DNA of 64,000 nt from Cohaesibacter gelatinilyticus (GCF_900215605.1 NZ_OBEL01000001.1:2083822-2147821); one strand, 5' to 3'; counted from the stretch's first letter, positions 9,465 through 23,561 are shown. Notes: generated by a model not told the origin, from the letters alone. Numbers and translations are program-made.

Positions 9465-9764
9465 GGTCTCATCCTTTACATGGAGCAGGTTGGGAGGCGC
9501 CATCAATGGCCCTCTGCTCTTTGCGTTTTTCTTGAGCCTAATATGTGGATTTTCCATACATTTGAGAAGTCTCAGTTTTACAAGACAGCTCTGCAAAAAA
9601 TGCATGGCAGGTTAAGCAAATTTTTCAGCGGATAACACGACAGCCCCCTAAAGCCACCTTGCACTTCATCGGTACATTGGGCACCATCAAATCATAGCCA
9701 TAAAAGTCTGCTCCGCGCCCGCCCGGAGGCTGTGGATTATTTCTCATTGCCAAAAGAGATCAAC
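9465..9764. other. intergenic interval between the 55-residue gene and aminopeptidase P
   Basis: These 300 bases separate two divergent genes and should contain promoters for both. I saw no clear -35/-10 pair, no hairpin and no RNA gene; the only firm element is the AGAGA ribosome binding site in front of 9765. Confidence 0.4.
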
Positions 9765-11585
9765 ATGTTTCAAATCTTCTCCGACCAAGCCAGCCCAGAT
9801 CAGGGCCGTGTCCGTCTCCCTCTGCTACGCGAGGAATTGCAGGAGCAGGGATTGACCGGCTTCATCCTGCCACGTGCAGATGAATATGGCGGAGAAAATT
9901 TGGCAGATTATGCAGAGCGTCTTGCCTGGCTCACCGGTTTCACCGGTTCCGCAGGTACTGTCATTGTCTTGCGCAACAAGGCAGCCATTTTCATTGATGG
10001 TCGTTATACCCTACAAGTACGCGATCAGGTGGACACAGATCTATTGACGCCTGTTTCCTTTCCGGAAACAACCCCGGCACAATGGCTGAAAGAGAATATC
10101 AAGGAAGGTGATGTTATCGGTTTTGATCCATGGCTTCATACCGCAAAACATGCGGAGCAGCTGGAGCAAAACTGTATCAAAGCCAAGGCAAAACTGGAAC
10201 CGGTTTCCAAAAATCCGGTTGATTCCATCTGGTCAGATCAACCGGCTCGCCCGAGCGCTCCGATTGTCCCGCAACCGTTCGAGCTGACCGGTCGGAATGC
10301 AGAAGATAAAATCCAACTCATCGCTGACAAGATTGCTGACAAGGCTGATGCTACCTTCATCACACAAGCAGATAGCGTCGCTTGGCTCTTAAACATTCGT
10401 GGTGCTGATGTTCCTCGTGCCCCCCTACCACTCGCATTTGCCATCGTCACCAAGTCGGCAAAGGCTTACCTAATCTGCGAAGAAAAGAAACTTCCTCGCG
10501 AAACATGCAAATTGCTGCCCAACAACTTGACAGTGGTTGCACCAAAAGAGCTTGAACAATTCTTTACCGGCAATGAAGCAGATGCCAAAAGTTGGTTGAT
10601 TGATCTCACTTTGACACCTCAGGCCGTCGTCTCCATGCTGGAGCTCTCGAATGCGGTATTGGTCGAAGGGTCTGACCCGTGCCTACGCTTGAAATCCGCC
10701 AAAACACCAGAAGAATTAGCAGGTATGCGGTCCGCTCATTTACGTGATGGCGCAGCTATGGTCCGATTCTTGAGCTGGCTGGACAACGTAGCCCCAACCG
10801 GCACAGTCGATGAAATTCAAGCTGCGAAGCAGTTGGAGCAATGCCGGACTGAGACCGGTTGCCTGAAAGACATCTCCTTTGACACCATTTCAGGTGCCGG
10901 TCCTAACGGAGCTATCGTTCATTATCGGGTGACAGAGACCACCAATCGAAGGCTGGAGGAAAACAGCCTTTATCTGGTCGATTCCGGTGGTCAATATCCT
11001 GATGGCACAACAGATATCACCCGCACCATCGCAATTGGCGAGCCCGATGCAGAGATGCGTGCCTGCTTCACCCGTGTCCTGAAAGGCATGATCGCGATCT
11101 CACTGGCCCGCTTTCCCCAAGGTACCACAGGCGCTCAATTGGATACCCTCGCTAGACACGCCTTATGGCAGGTAGGCTTGGATTACGCTCACGGAACTGG
11201 CCATGGCGTCGGGTCTTACCTCTGCGTCCATGAGGGGCCGCAGAATATCTCCAAACGTGGCAGCGTACCATTGGAAGAAGGCAATATCCTCTCAAACGAG
11301 CCCGGCTATTACAAGGAAGGTACTTGGGGCATCCGTATTGAAAATCTGGTCGCAGTCCAGAAAGCAGAAGTTCCCAAAGGCGGTGAGTTGGCAGTTCACG
11401 AATTTGAAACCTTGACGCTTTGCCCAATTGATCGCCGTTTGGTTGATACCAACCTTCTCGGCATCGAGGAACTAAACTGGCTCAATGATTATCATGAGCG
11501 CGTCTTTGCAGAACTCTCCAATGATCTTGAAGAAGATGAGCGCCTATGGCTGGCCGAAGCAACCAAGCCTCTTCATAAATCCTGA
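9765..11585 (+). CDS. Xaa-Pro aminopeptidase P family protein (M24B)
   Basis: From the ATG at 9765 (AGAGA ribosome binding site) the protein has 606 residues, the size of the three-domain aminopeptidase P found in alphaproteobacteria and eukaryotes. Two creatinase-like N-terminal domains (about 10-150 and 165-305) precede the M24 metallopeptidase fold. Candidate metal ligands are visible: the two aspartates in DSGGQYPDGTTDITRT (about 414-429), the histidine of HGVGSYLCVHEG (about 487), and glutamates in SNEPGYYKEGTWGIRIEN (about 523 and 537). A C-terminal extension of about 60 residues matches the M24 C-terminal domain. It removes N-terminal residues that precede proline. The frame starting at 9732 is rejected because it lacks a ribosome binding site. 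Confidence 0.92.
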   Translation: MFQIFSDQASPDQGRVRLPLLREELQEQGLTGFILPRADEYGGENLADYAERLAWLTGFTGSAGTVIVLRNKAAIFIDGRYTLQVRDQVDTDLLTPVSFPETTPAQWLKENIKEGDVIGFDPWLHTAKHAEQLEQNCIKAKAKLEPVSKNPVDSIWSDQPARPSAPIVPQPFELTGRNAEDKIQLIADKIADKADATFITQADSVAWLLNIRGADVPRAPLPLAFAIVTKSAKAYLICEEKKLPRETCKLLPNNLTVVAPKELEQFFTGNEADAKSWLIDLTLTPQAVVSMLELSNAVLVEGSDPCLRLKSAKTPEELAGMRSAHLRDGAAMVRFLSWLDNVAPTGTVDEIQAAKQLEQCRTETGCLKDISFDTISGAGPNGAIVHYRVTETTNRRLEENSLYLVDSGGQYPDGTTDITRTIAIGEPDAEMRACFTRVLKGMIAISLARFPQGTTGAQLDTLARHALWQVGLDYAHGTGHGVGSYLCVHEGPQNISKRGSVPLEEGNILSNEPGYYKEGTWGIRIENLVAVQKAEVPKGGELAVHEFETLTLCPIDRRLVDTNLLGIEELNWLNDYHERVFAELSNDLEEDERLWLAEATKPLHKS

Positions 11586-11602
11586 AAATACCTCACCAAA
11601 TG

Positions 11603-11636
11603 AAAGGGCCGGTTCAGTGATCCAGCCCTTTTATTT
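11603..11636. terminator. terminator between pepP-like gene and ligA
   Basis: AAAGGGCCGG (11603-11612) pairs with CCAGCCCTTT (11622-11631) with one mismatch and is followed by TTATTTG on the plus strand. It sits between convergent genes and may serve both. Confidence 0.7.
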
Positions 11637-11649
11637 GCAGATAGTGTGG

Positions 11650-15452
<3,803 letters not shown>

Positions 15453-15631
15453 TGGCCCCTCTTAACTATTGCGGTTTTGCCTGCCTATAAACAGGTACGC
15501 ATCTGCGGCAATGCTAATCCATATGCAATTGGAATTGCAATAAAGACAAGCACAAAAAGAGAACATCCTGAAACATTCCCTTCCTTCTCTGTAGCGAGAA
15601 CCAACCTGTTGGTCCAGTTTTAACAAGAGCT

Positions 15632-15665
15632 GCAAACAAAAAAAGCGAGGCCAAGCCTCGCTTTT
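15632..15665 (-). terminator. intrinsic terminator of bamD
   Basis: An 11-bp perfect stem (15641-15651 with 15655-15665, loop of 3) is followed on the minus strand by a run of seven or more T. It lies about 30 bases behind the bamD stop. Confidence 0.85.
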
Positions 15666-15696
15666 CATACTTCCGATATGAATTGTCCGCTTCTCC

Positions 15697-16515
15697 TTAC
15701 GAGAAAATCTTGGACATCCAAGACCCTTTGTTCACTTCAGGCTGCAATCCATCCTTGGTCAGCATGCTATAAGCCTGCTTGTACCATTTGCTTTCCGGGA
15801 AGTTATGACCGAGAACAGCAACTGCTGTTTGCGCTTCATGGACAATACCCATGGCAAGGTAAGTCTGTGCCAAACGCATCAATCCCTCTTCCACGTGACG
15901 GGTCGTCTGGAAATCCTTCACCACCAGCTTGAAGCGATTCGCAGCGGCAATATATTCCTTGCGCTCCAGATAATAACGACCGATCTGCATTTCCTTACCA
16001 GCCAATTGATCCATAGTGATACGGATTTTCTTGCGGGCATCAGAGGCATATTCAGAATCAGGATAGCGCTGAACCAATTCGTTCATCGCCTGCATGGCGC
16101 GCTCAGCCGCTTCCTGATCACGGGTTACTTCCGGGATTTGGCGATAGTAGGATTGGCCGATCAGATAGTAAGCATATGGCACATCTTCATCGCTCGGATA
16201 GAGCGCAATGAAGCGTTTCGCTGAAGAAACACTTTCACTGTAATCACCTTGACGATAGGCGTTATAGGCACTGAGCACCATCGAGCGACGGGCAAAGTTT
16301 GAATATGGATGCTGGCGATCCAGCTCCTCGAACTTCTTGCGTGCCAGACTGTCATCACCACTATCCATAGCGGTAAGACCTTGCGCATAAAGTTTTTCAG
16401 CCGGCACTTCTTCAAATGCCAGTTCAGACGGGTCACTGCTGGCACAGGCACCAAGTGCCAATGCGCCCAGCAATACCAGACTATTGCGCAAATTCATTGC
16501 TGACCGAAACATCAT
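15697..16515 (-). CDS. bamD: outer membrane assembly lipoprotein BamD
   Basis: From the ATG at 16515 the product has 272 residues; AGAGG lies about 12 bases upstream and this choice leaves a normal signal peptide. The lipobox is LALGAC with the lipidated cysteine at about 24. The mature part shows tetratricopeptide-like repeats (LYAQGLTAMDSGD, ARKKFEELDRQHPYS, YYLIGQSYYRQ, and others) covering about residues 45-240, as in BamD/ComL. It is an essential partner of BamA in inserting beta-barrel proteins into the outer membrane. It has a terminator behind it and lies between lpxC and recN, the usual alphaproteobacterial order. Confidence 0.94.
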   Translation of the reverse strand: MMFRSAMNLRNSLVLLGALALGACASSDPSELAFEEVPAEKLYAQGLTAMDSGDDSLARKKFEELDRQHPYSNFARRSMVLSAYNAYRQGDYSESVSSAKRFIALYPSDEDVPYAYYLIGQSYYRQIPEVTRDQEAAERAMQAMNELVQRYPDSEYASDARKKIRITMDQLAGKEMQIGRYYLERKEYIAAANRFKLVVKDFQTTRHVEEGLMRLAQTYLAMGIVHEAQTAVAVLGHNFPESKWYKQAYSMLTKDGLQPEVNKGSWMSKIFS

Positions 16516-16700
16516 GAAGACTCGTACCTCTATACTCATAACGGGCCAAAAGATTGCCGAGAGACCATCAAATTCAACACTGTCTTACAAGAAACCAACT
16601 AAATCCGCCATCACTGTAATGACAATATTGGAAAAAATATGTCAGGCACCAATTCTCCCCCCACATTTTTCTCGTCGAAATTACAGTTTCATCAGCTTTC

Positions 16701-16732
16701 CAAAAAGAAAGGGCACCAATTTCTTGGTACCC
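16701..16732 (-). terminator. intrinsic terminator of lpxC
   Basis: On the minus strand a 9-bp stem (16732-16724 with 16719-16711, one G-T wobble) closes a GAAA tetraloop and is followed by TTTCTTTTTGG. It lies about 30 bases after the lpxC stop. Confidence 0.85.
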
Positions 16733-16763
16733 TCATAACTCTTATCGACCTAAACAGCGCCTG

Positions 16764-17729
16764 TCAGTTGGTTTCTGGCCCCATAACCGCCTGAATCGCA
16801 GGGGTGGAATGGGTAACACCGCTACGGGTCGCACTACGAATTGGAGCATCGGCTTCGACCCATTCCCAATTGCTGTCATCAGCAAACAAGGCTTCCAGCA
16901 TATTGAAGTTCAGCTTATGGCCGCCTTTGAAGGAACGATAATGCGCCAGCAAAGGTGCTCCGGCCAATGCCAGATCACCAACAGCATCCAGAGTCTTGTG
17001 GCGAACAAATTCATCATCGTAGCGAAGACCATCCGGATTGACGATTTTCTGCTCTGCATCAATAACAACAGAATTTTCCAAAGAAGATCCAAGAGCGTAA
17101 CCTGCCGCCCAGAGCTTCTCAACGTCGCTCATGAAGCCAAAAGTTCGAGCGAGACTGACTTCCTGTTTAAAAATCTCAGGGCTCATCTCATGATCAAAGG
17201 TCTGCACACCAATTGCATCACACTCGAAATCAATGGTCACATCAAAGCGGGTGCCTTCATGTGGCAGCAACTCACCAACGGAATCATTATTCTGAACACG
17301 AACAGGCTTCAGAACACGAATATAACGGCGAGGCGCATTCTGCTCCTTCAAGCCAACCTGATCAATTGCATCAATATAGGCACGAGAACTGCCATCCATC
17401 ACAGGCACTTCGTCGGCGTCCACTTCCACCATCACATTGTCGACACCATAGCCAACCAGAGCCGCCATCAGGTGCTCGATAGTCGCGATCATGCCTTTTT
17501 CAGGGTGACCAATGATCGTACAAAGACGTGTATCAAGAACGGAAGAATAATTACCAGCAAACTCGACTTCAGTGCCTTTTTCCTTGTCAACACGAACAAA
17601 GGTGATACCGGTATTGGCGTCAGCAGGATGCAGAACCATTTCGACAGGCTTTCCGCTATGCACACCCACTCCGGATACAACAACACGATCCATCAGCGTA
17701 GTCTGCTTGGCTTTCAGCACATTCGTCAT
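16764..17729 (-). CDS. lpxC: UDP-3-O-acyl-N-acetylglucosamine deacetylase
   Basis: From the ATG at 17729 (AGGGG ribosome binding site) the protein has 321 residues; a longer frame to 17822 is less likely. The zinc and catalytic motifs of LpxC are visible: EHLMAA at 85-90 with H86, the HKTLDAVGD stretch (about 245-253) with a second histidine and an aspartate, and SFKGGHKLNF (about 272) with the general acid histidine. It carries out the committed step of lipid A synthesis in the cytoplasm. It is a separate transcription unit placed between the ftsZ terminator and its own terminator. Confidence 0.96.
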   Translation of the reverse strand: MTNVLKAKQTTLMDRVVVSGVGVHSGKPVEMVLHPADANTGITFVRVDKEKGTEVEFAGNYSSVLDTRLCTIIGHPEKGMIATIEHLMAALVGYGVDNVMVEVDADEVPVMDGSSRAYIDAIDQVGLKEQNAPRRYIRVLKPVRVQNNDSVGELLPHEGTRFDVTIDFECDAIGVQTFDHEMSPEIFKQEVSLARTFGFMSDVEKLWAAGYALGSSLENSVVIDAEQKIVNPDGLRYDDEFVRHKTLDAVGDLALAGAPLLAHYRSFKGGHKLNFNMLEALFADDSNWEWVEADAPIRSATRSGVTHSTPAIQAVMGPETN

Positions 17730-17948
17730 AATGTCGCCCCTAATGCTTTCTAACAATGGCTTGGACGCATGGGTTTGCTTCGCTTGATTGGCGCGCGTTC
17801 TTAAATCCCTGCCCAGACCCATATCTTGTTATTTTGGTAAACATACCCTGCACGGCCAGCGCAGTACAAATCACGCTTTCTTACCCATTGTTACGAAAAA
17901 CAATATATTGAAAGTGCAATGAAACAGGGTCTAATTATTATTCATTTT

Positions 17949-17987
17949 CAAAATGTTAAAGGCCGAAGCAGTTCATGCTTCGGCCTT
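17949..17987 (-). terminator. intrinsic terminator of ftsZ
   Basis: A perfect 12-bp stem (17959-17970 with 17976-17987, loop of 5) is followed on the minus strand by TTTAACATTTTG. It lies 36 bases behind the ftsZ stop and closes the ddl-ftsQ-ftsA-ftsZ unit. Confidence 0.8.
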
Positions 17988-18023
17988 CAATTATGTGTTC
18001 AAAACTGTTTTTGTAACAATCTG

Positions 18024-19880
18024 TTACTGAGCCTGACGGCGCAAGAAAGCGGGAATCTCCACCTGCTCTTCTTCACTCAATGCAGGTTGTGTCGGCGCTG
18101 GATTCGGCACCGCACGACCATGTGGATCAAGTTGACCTTGCTGTGGCTGATACATGCCCTGATGTTGAGGACGTGGAGCCATCTGAGGACGCGGCGCAAA
18201 CTCGTTCAACGGAGATCCTGCGGCAGGTGCTGCAGGTTGCTGAGAAATCGGAGCCTGAGGTGCAGCCGGTGCATTCATGCTTGGCATCACAGGCAGCTCA
18301 GCCTGAGGAGCCTGTGGCTGACCAGGGGTTTGCAATGCCTGCGCCTGCATCTGCGCAGCAGCTTCTTCTTCCTCGCGACGGCCAAGTCCAACAGCGGCCA
18401 AACGTTTGAGCAAGCTCATTGGGCGTTGCTCATCTTCCTGTACCTGCTCGTCCTGACTATGCAACTGAGCCAACTCACGCTGGATCATTGGAGGCAGATC
18501 ATCCATTTTCGGCATGGTGCGATGCAAATTGTCTGGCATCTCAGGTGCAGGCGGAATGAATGGAGCAGATGCAATCACGGGCTCTTCAACAACTGGAGCT
18601 GCCGGTTCAAATTCTTCTTCTACTTCAGGAACAGAAGGTTCGCTCGCAGCTTCTGGCTTGAATGGAGCCAGTGAGATAGAAGGATCTTGCTCGGCAGGAC
18701 GGGCCAGAGGAATTTCAGGCAATTCGATCTCACGCTCAACAGCTTGAACGGCTTCCGCAATTGGAGCGGCTGGAATTTCAGCAACCGGCTCGGTAGAAGC
18801 TGGTACTGGCATCACTGGTTGTGCCTGGGCTTCCGGCGTTGCAACAGAAACAGAACGCAGGCGCTCGGCCAGTTCTTTCATACGCTGATCGGCCGGTGTC
18901 ACCAACTCTTGCATCATCTGGTCGATACCAGTGGAGACGACAGACACACGGATCATACCTTCCATGCTCTCATCGAATGTCGCACCAAGAATGATGTTGG
19001 CATCCTCATCCACTTCTTCGCGAATACGGGTTGCAGCTTCATCCACTTCAAATAGGGTAAGATCCCGACCGCCAGTAATGGAGATCAGCAAACCTTGTGC
19101 GCCTTTCATGGACACATCATCGAGTAGTGGATTGGCAATGGCAGCTTCTGCTGCGGCCAGCGCACGACCTTCACCGGATGCTTCGCCGGTGCCCATCATG
19201 GCTTTACCCATAGAGCGCATGACCGAACGCACATCGGCAAAGTCCAGATTGATCAGGCCTTCCTTGACCATCAGATCAGTAATGCAGGCCACACCGGAAT
19301 AAAGCACTTCGTCAGCCATGGTGAAGGCATCAGCGAAAGTGGTTTTCTCATTGGCAATACGGAACAGATTCTGGTTCGGGATCACGATCAAAGTATCAAC
19401 GCTCTGCTGAAGATCTTCGATGCCGGATTCCGCAAGGCGCATACGACGCTGCCCTTCAAAATGAAAAGGCTTGGTCACGACACCGACAGTCAGGATACCC
19501 ATGTCACGCGCAGCACGTGCAATCACAGGGGCAGCACCGGTACCGGTACCGCCACCCATACCGGCAGTGATGAACAACATGTGGGAGCCATTGAGATGAT
19601 CGCCAATCTCGTCGATTACTTCCTCGGCAGCAGCACGGCCAACCTCTGGCTGGGAACCGGCACCAAGACCTTCCGTCACAGCGATGCCCATCTGCACAAT
19701 ACGCTCCGCCTTGGACGTGGTAAGAGCCTGAGCATCGGTATTGGCAACCACAAATTCAACACCTTCAAGGCCGGTATTGATCATGTTGTTGACAGCGTTA
19801 CCGCCTGCACCGCCGACACCGAATACCGTAATTCTCGGCTTCAATTCGGTAATGTCGGGCATCTTCAGATTAATGGTCAT
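18024..19880 (-). CDS. ftsZ: cell division protein FtsZ
   Basis: The 618-residue tubulin homologue has the nucleotide-binding G-box GGGTGTG at 109-115, the N-terminal glycine motif [10 protein letters not shown] (21-30), and the T7-loop region [11 protein letters not shown] (about 210). The GTPase core ends near residue 320. It is followed by an unusually long linker of about 280 residues that is rich in proline, alanine, glutamate and glutamine. The last residues are [12 protein letters not shown], the conserved C-terminal peptide that binds FtsA and other partners, plus a basic tail. It polymerises into the division ring. GAGG precedes the ATG. It is separated from ftsA by 210 bases, enough for its own promoter. 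Confidence 0.97.
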   Translation of the reverse strand: MTINLKMPDITELKPRITVFGVGGAGGNAVNNMINTGLEGVEFVVANTDAQALTTSKAERIVQMGIAVTEGLGAGSQPEVGRAAAEEVIDEIGDHLNGSHMLFITAGMGGGTGTGAAPVIARAARDMGILTVGVVTKPFHFEGQRRMRLAESGIEDLQQSVDTLIVIPNQNLFRIANEKTTFADAFTMADEVLYSGVACITDLMVKEGLINLDFADVRSVMRSMGKAMMGTGEASGEGRALAAAEAAIANPLLDDVSMKGAQGLLISITGGRDLTLFEVDEAATRIREEVDEDANIILGATFDESMEGMIRVSVVSTGIDQMMQELVTPADQRMKELAERLRSVSVATPEAQAQPVMPVPASTEPVAEIPAAPIAEAVQAVEREIELPEIPLARPAEQDPSISLAPFKPEAASEPSVPEVEEEFEPAAPVVEEPVIASAPFIPPAPEMPDNLHRTMPKMDDLPPMIQRELAQLHSQDEQVQEDEQRPMSLLKRLAAVGLGRREEEEAAAQMQAQALQTPGQPQAPQAELPVMPSMNAPAAPQAPISQQPAAPAAGSPLNEFAPRPQMAPRPQHQGMYQPQQGQLDPHGRAVPNPAPTQPALSEEEQVEIPAFLRRQAQ

Positions 19881-20090
19881 AATACCCTCGTTTCACTGCA
19901 TGGATCGAATTGTCACCGATCTCAATCCGCATCTTTAAAGCTGTCGCACCTCGAACAGCTTCGTCCCAATTTCAATTCAGAGTCCTGATTAAGCAGTGGG
20001 GCGAATCACTTGAAATGAATATACCCCAAGCCATTGATTCTGATCAAATAACCAAGCACGCTTTTCACGCCTAAATCTGATCATCAATCC

Positions 20091-21416
20091 TCAGAAACTC
20101 TCCTTAAGCCACTGACCAACACGGGAAAAATAGCCATCTGTCCCAGTTAATCTCGGTTTTACCGCCAGTCTCTCGAATTGCTCGATTTGCGAGACTTGCG
20201 GATAAATCAATAGTCCAACGGCGGTTGCAAAGGCTGGCCCCTTGGCCACCTCCGGCAGACCCGCAATACCCAATGGACGCCCAAGGCGCACATTGCGACC
20301 CAACATTCTACGCGCTGTTTCCGGAATACCGGTCAATTGGCTTGCACCACCGGTCAGCACCACACGGCGGCCAACATGGGCGGAAAAACCCGAGGCCTGC
20401 AGTCGATCTCTGACCAGTTCCAGAATTTCTTCGACACGCGGACGAATGATCCGTGTCAACGCGGCTTTTGGCACTTGGTTCAACAAGTCCCGATCATCGT
20501 CTCCAACCGGAGGCACTGCTACCAATTCCTGATCATCCGATAAGGACAACAAGGCGCTGCCATGCAGCGTCTTGATCCGCTCGGCATCCGTCAAACGGGT
20601 TGACAAGCCACGCGCCAAGTCCATGGTCACATGAGTTCCACCAATTGCGATAGCGTCGGAATGCACAAACTGACCATCCATGAAGATGGAAAGGGTCGTC
20701 GTGCCACCACCCATATCAACACACGCAACCCCGAGTTCAGCTTCATCATCCACCAAACAGGCAAGACCGGAAGCATATGGTGTTGCCACCATCATCTCCA
20801 CTTCCAGATGACAACGATTGACGCAAAGCTCAAGATTTTTCAGCGGAGCAGATTGTGCTGTTACCACATGCATATCAACGGCAAGCTCATCACCCAGCAT
20901 ACCGCGTGGATCACGGATACCCTTGCCGCCATCCAGTGAATAGCCAATAGGCATGGAATGCACAACAGAGCGATCAACGGTCAGAAGATGCTCTGCGCCG
21001 GCGTGCAACACACGGCGAATGTCCGCATCATCCACTTCATGTCCATTCAGAGACACGGTAGCGCTCAACGTATCAGATGACAAACGCCCACAAGACACAT
21101 TGACGATCAGGCTCTCAACAGTAATGTCAGCCTGACGTTCCGCCGCATCTACCGCCAGGCGAATGGAATTCTCAGCCTGTTCGAGATCGACAATTACACC
21201 GGATTTCATGCCCTTGGCTTGATGCAAACCAAACCCCAACACCTGTACATGATGGGTGCGATAGCGCAAAGCCTCGCCCGCAGGACGTGGTGTCAGGCGC
21301 GCAATGATACAACATACCTTGCTTGAACCGATATCAAGAATCGTGATGATGGACGAGCGCTTCTGGTTCAGACCACGCGCACGCATATCACGTTTGTTCC
21401 ACGGAGTATGGATCAT
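20091..21416 (-). CDS. ftsA: cell division protein FtsA
   Basis: The 441-residue actin-like protein has the phosphate-1 motif ILDIGSSKVCC (about 26-36), a central CVDMGGGTTTLSIF phosphate-2 motif (about 232-245), and VLTGGASQL near the adenosine motif (about 350). The C-terminus (YFSRVGQWLKESF) is the amphipathic helix that anchors FtsA to the inner membrane. It tethers FtsZ and recruits later divisome proteins. Its start overlaps the ftsQ stop by 4 bases. Confidence 0.96.
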   Translation of the reverse strand: MIHTPWNKRDMRARGLNQKRSSIITILDIGSSKVCCIIARLTPRPAGEALRYRTHHVQVLGFGLHQAKGMKSGVIVDLEQAENSIRLAVDAAERQADITVESLIVNVSCGRLSSDTLSATVSLNGHEVDDADIRRVLHAGAEHLLTVDRSVVHSMPIGYSLDGGKGIRDPRGMLGDELAVDMHVVTAQSAPLKNLELCVNRCHLEVEMMVATPYASGLACLVDDEAELGVACVDMGGGTTTLSIFMDGQFVHSDAIAIGGTHVTMDLARGLSTRLTDAERIKTLHGSALLSLSDDQELVAVPPVGDDDRDLLNQVPKAALTRIIRPRVEEILELVRDRLQASGFSAHVGRRVVLTGGASQLTGIPETARRMLGRNVRLGRPLGIAGLPEVAKGPAFATAVGLLIYPQVSQIEQFERLAVKPRLTGTDGYFSRVGQWLKESF

Positions 21417-22357
21417 GCCTCCACCTCCTTGGGCAATTTGGCACCAAGATCACGCAAAATGGCACGGCGTTTCTCAGCGGCATCCTTACCCATTCGCACA
21501 AAGGTGCGATCTTTCAGTCGCAAATCAACTGACATGATGTCTTTGCGGGACAAATTCCCGTCTTCATCAAAAGCCACGACTTTCTCCAACGCAGATGCAA
21601 TATCCTGCTCTGGTAGCTTGATGAAGACGCCATTCTTCAAATACAGATCCCAGCGCCGTTCACCGACATAGGCAACCGCACGAATTTTGCGGGCCAGCGA
21701 CGGATAATTGGATAAAAGCTCGAACAAGGTTGAAGCCTGACGCTGAGCACCATGACCAACAACCAAAGGCAAGGACTTGAATTCGGGTTCGATGGTGTCG
21801 GAAATTACCGATCCATCATAAGCAATGAGCGAGACATATTGCCCGCGTTGCCACAGAGCAAACGGCTTTTGCTCTTCGACCACGATCTGCAACTTGTTCG
21901 GATAAAGCTTTTGCACTTTGGCTTCGGCAATCCAACTGATCTGTTCCAGGTTTTTGCGTGCGGCATAGGCGTCAAAAGTCAGCAGTGAGCTTTCGCTATT
22001 CAGCGCCAGCGCATTCAGGATCTCTGCTTCACTGACTTCCTTCTGGCCGGAAATCAAAACGGAATCCACTTTCAATCCCATGACAGAGGAGACGCGCTCC
22101 AATGCGGTTTGGTTTCCACCGCTAATGGAGGCCCCATAAAGACAGGTCAAACTGAGAAAGCCAATGGACAAACCCCAGCCAATCCCACGAGGCAACCAGG
22201 CTTCAGCAGCTGGAATGATCCGCTTATAGGCAGGAAGGCGGCGCTGCTCATAGGCAGCAGCACGTGGTGCCAAAGGGCCATGAGAATATGTCCCCTTGCC
22301 AGCTGTGGCGATAGCCCGCTGCTGCTCAGTCAGTTTATTTGCCTTCAGCGGTCGCAC
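21413..22357 (-). CDS. ftsQ: cell division protein FtsQ
   Basis: The 314-residue protein starts at a GTG (22357) with GGAGG 6 bases upstream and overlaps the end of ddl by 13 bases. It has a cytoplasmic N-terminus, one transmembrane segment (about 78-98), a POTRA domain (about 105-175, around [16 protein letters not shown]) and the FtsQ beta domain. FtsQ links the early and late divisome proteins. The overlap with ddl and ftsA suggests translational coupling. Confidence 0.94.
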   Translation of the reverse strand: MRPLKANKLTEQQRAIATAGKGTYSHGPLAPRAAAYEQRRLPAYKRIIPAAEAWLPRGIGWGLSIGFLSLTCLYGASISGGNQTALERVSSVMGLKVDSVLISGQKEVSEAEILNALALNSESSLLTFDAYAARKNLEQISWIAEAKVQKLYPNKLQIVVEEQKPFALWQRGQYVSLIAYDGSVISDTIEPEFKSLPLVVGHGAQRQASTLFELLSNYPSLARKIRAVAYVGERRWDLYLKNGVFIKLPEQDIASALEKVVAFDEDGNLSRKDIMSVDLRLKDRTFVRMGKDAAEKRRAILRDLGAKLPKEVEA

Positions 22358-23268
22358 GTAGCGTCCTCCACCATCCAGGAAACCAGTTGCGCAAAATTCA
22401 TGCCTGCTTCAAGAGCGATCTCCGGGACGAGTGAGGTTGGCGTCATACCTGGTTGTGTATTCACTTCCAGGCAGATCAATTCACCTTCCCCGTCACCTTT
22501 ATCATCGAACCGAAAATCAGCTCGACTAACACCTTGGCATCCAAGAGCTTTATGCGCGGTTAAGGTTAACGATTGTATATATTCGTAAACATTCGGTTTA
22601 AGTTGGGCCGGTAAAATGTGCGAAGAGCCTCCCGGCGCATATTTTGCGTCATAATCATAGAAGGCATGATCTGTGGATATAATTTCCGTCACATCCATTG
22701 CCTTACCATCCATGACCGCACAGGTGAGTTCCCGACCGGGAATATAGCGCTCAATCATCACCATATCGCCATAGGGCCAATCAGAGGAATAGAGCTCTTG
22801 CGGTGGATGTTCCTGCCCTTCCAGAACAATCAGAACACCAAAGCTGGATCCCTCGGAGACAGGTTTGACCACATAAGGTGGTTTCATGACATGCTTTTTT
22901 GCAGCATTTAGCCGATGCATGACCTTGGCTTCTGCAACCGGAATCCCCGCTGCCTTCATGACATCCTTGGCTTTTTGCTTATCCATAGCCAATGAAGATG
23001 CCAGCACACCGGAATGAGTGTAGGGAATATCAAGAATTTCCAACAGGCCCTGGATCCGGCCATCTTCACCAAACGGACCATGCAATGCATTGAAAGCCAC
23101 ATCAGGCTTCAACTCAGCCAAAACCTGTGCAATGCTGCGATCGACATCCACTTCGGAGATCCTATATCCAGCCTCCCGAAGAGCCTCTGCACAAGAAGCC
23201 CCGGAACTTAACGAAACCGGGCGTTCCGAAGACCACCCCCCCATCAAAACCGCAACATGTTTCGTCAT
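22345..23268 (-). CDS. ddl: D-alanine--D-alanine ligase
   Basis: From the ATG at 23268 (GAGGAA, 6 bases upstream) the protein has 307 residues, the size of DdlB. It begins [19 protein letters not shown], the conserved N-terminus. The ATP-grasp fold is evident, with [11 protein letters not shown] (about 140), ADFRFD and [15 protein letters not shown] (about 260-274), which carry the ATP and magnesium ligands. It makes the D-Ala-D-Ala dipeptide for MurF. It is the first gene of the ddl-ftsQ-ftsA-ftsZ unit and lies behind the murB terminator. Confidence 0.96.
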   Translation of the reverse strand: MTKHVAVLMGGWSSERPVSLSSGASCAEALREAGYRISEVDVDRSIAQVLAELKPDVAFNALHGPFGEDGRIQGLLEILDIPYTHSGVLASSLAMDKQKAKDVMKAAGIPVAEAKVMHRLNAAKKHVMKPPYVVKPVSEGSSFGVLIVLEGQEHPPQELYSSDWPYGDMVMIERYIPGRELTCAVMDGKAMDVTEIISTDHAFYDYDAKYAPGGSSHILPAQLKPNVYEYIQSLTLTAHKALGCQGVSRADFRFDDKGDGEGELICLEVNTQPGMTPTSLVPEIALEAGMNFAQLVSWMVEDATCDR

Positions 23269-23386
23269 AATCATTTCCTCATTCACAAATCACAATCGAG
23301 CCGACTGAATAGCCATTTGTTAGCTGACAGTGGCAAAAAGGCATTCATGCGACTTGCAATGCAATTTGCATCTACTTGGACCCATT

Positions 23387-23405
23387 ATGGTTAACAAAAC
23401 CTAAT
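23387..23405 (-). promoter_or_regulatory. CtrA-like site upstream of ddl
   Basis: The minus strand reads ATTA-N7-TTAACCAT, one base off the CtrA consensus TTAA-N7-TTAA, with a full TTAACCAT half site. It lies about 120 bases before the ddl start in the AT-rich 330-base interval 23269-23599, which otherwise holds only the murB terminator. In Caulobacter CtrA is known to control ftsQA and ftsZ. Confidence 0.45.
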
Positions 23406-23537
23406 AAAATCTTTGAACCGGCATATTTTTTAAAAGATGCACAGAGATAAAAAAGAACAATTCTCAAGTGAAAATCACAGTCAGGAAGACCATGAATCAT
23501 GTCAAATGAATCAAATCTGAACGTTCTCTCTCTAGCA

Positions 23538-23561
23538 TAAAAAAAGCGACCAGAAGGCCGC
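23538..23561 (-). terminator. intrinsic terminator of the mraZ-murB operon
   Basis: On the minus strand GCGGCC (23561-23556) pairs with GGTCGC (23551-23546, one G-T wobble) across the loop TTCT, followed by seven T. It ends the long dcw transcript 40-60 bases behind murB. Confidence 0.75.

Noticed and set aside
16809-17753. 314-codon plus-strand frame opposite lpxC
   Set aside because: Complementary frame of the essential lpxC gene; the composition is rich in H, N, I and T and shows no family motif.
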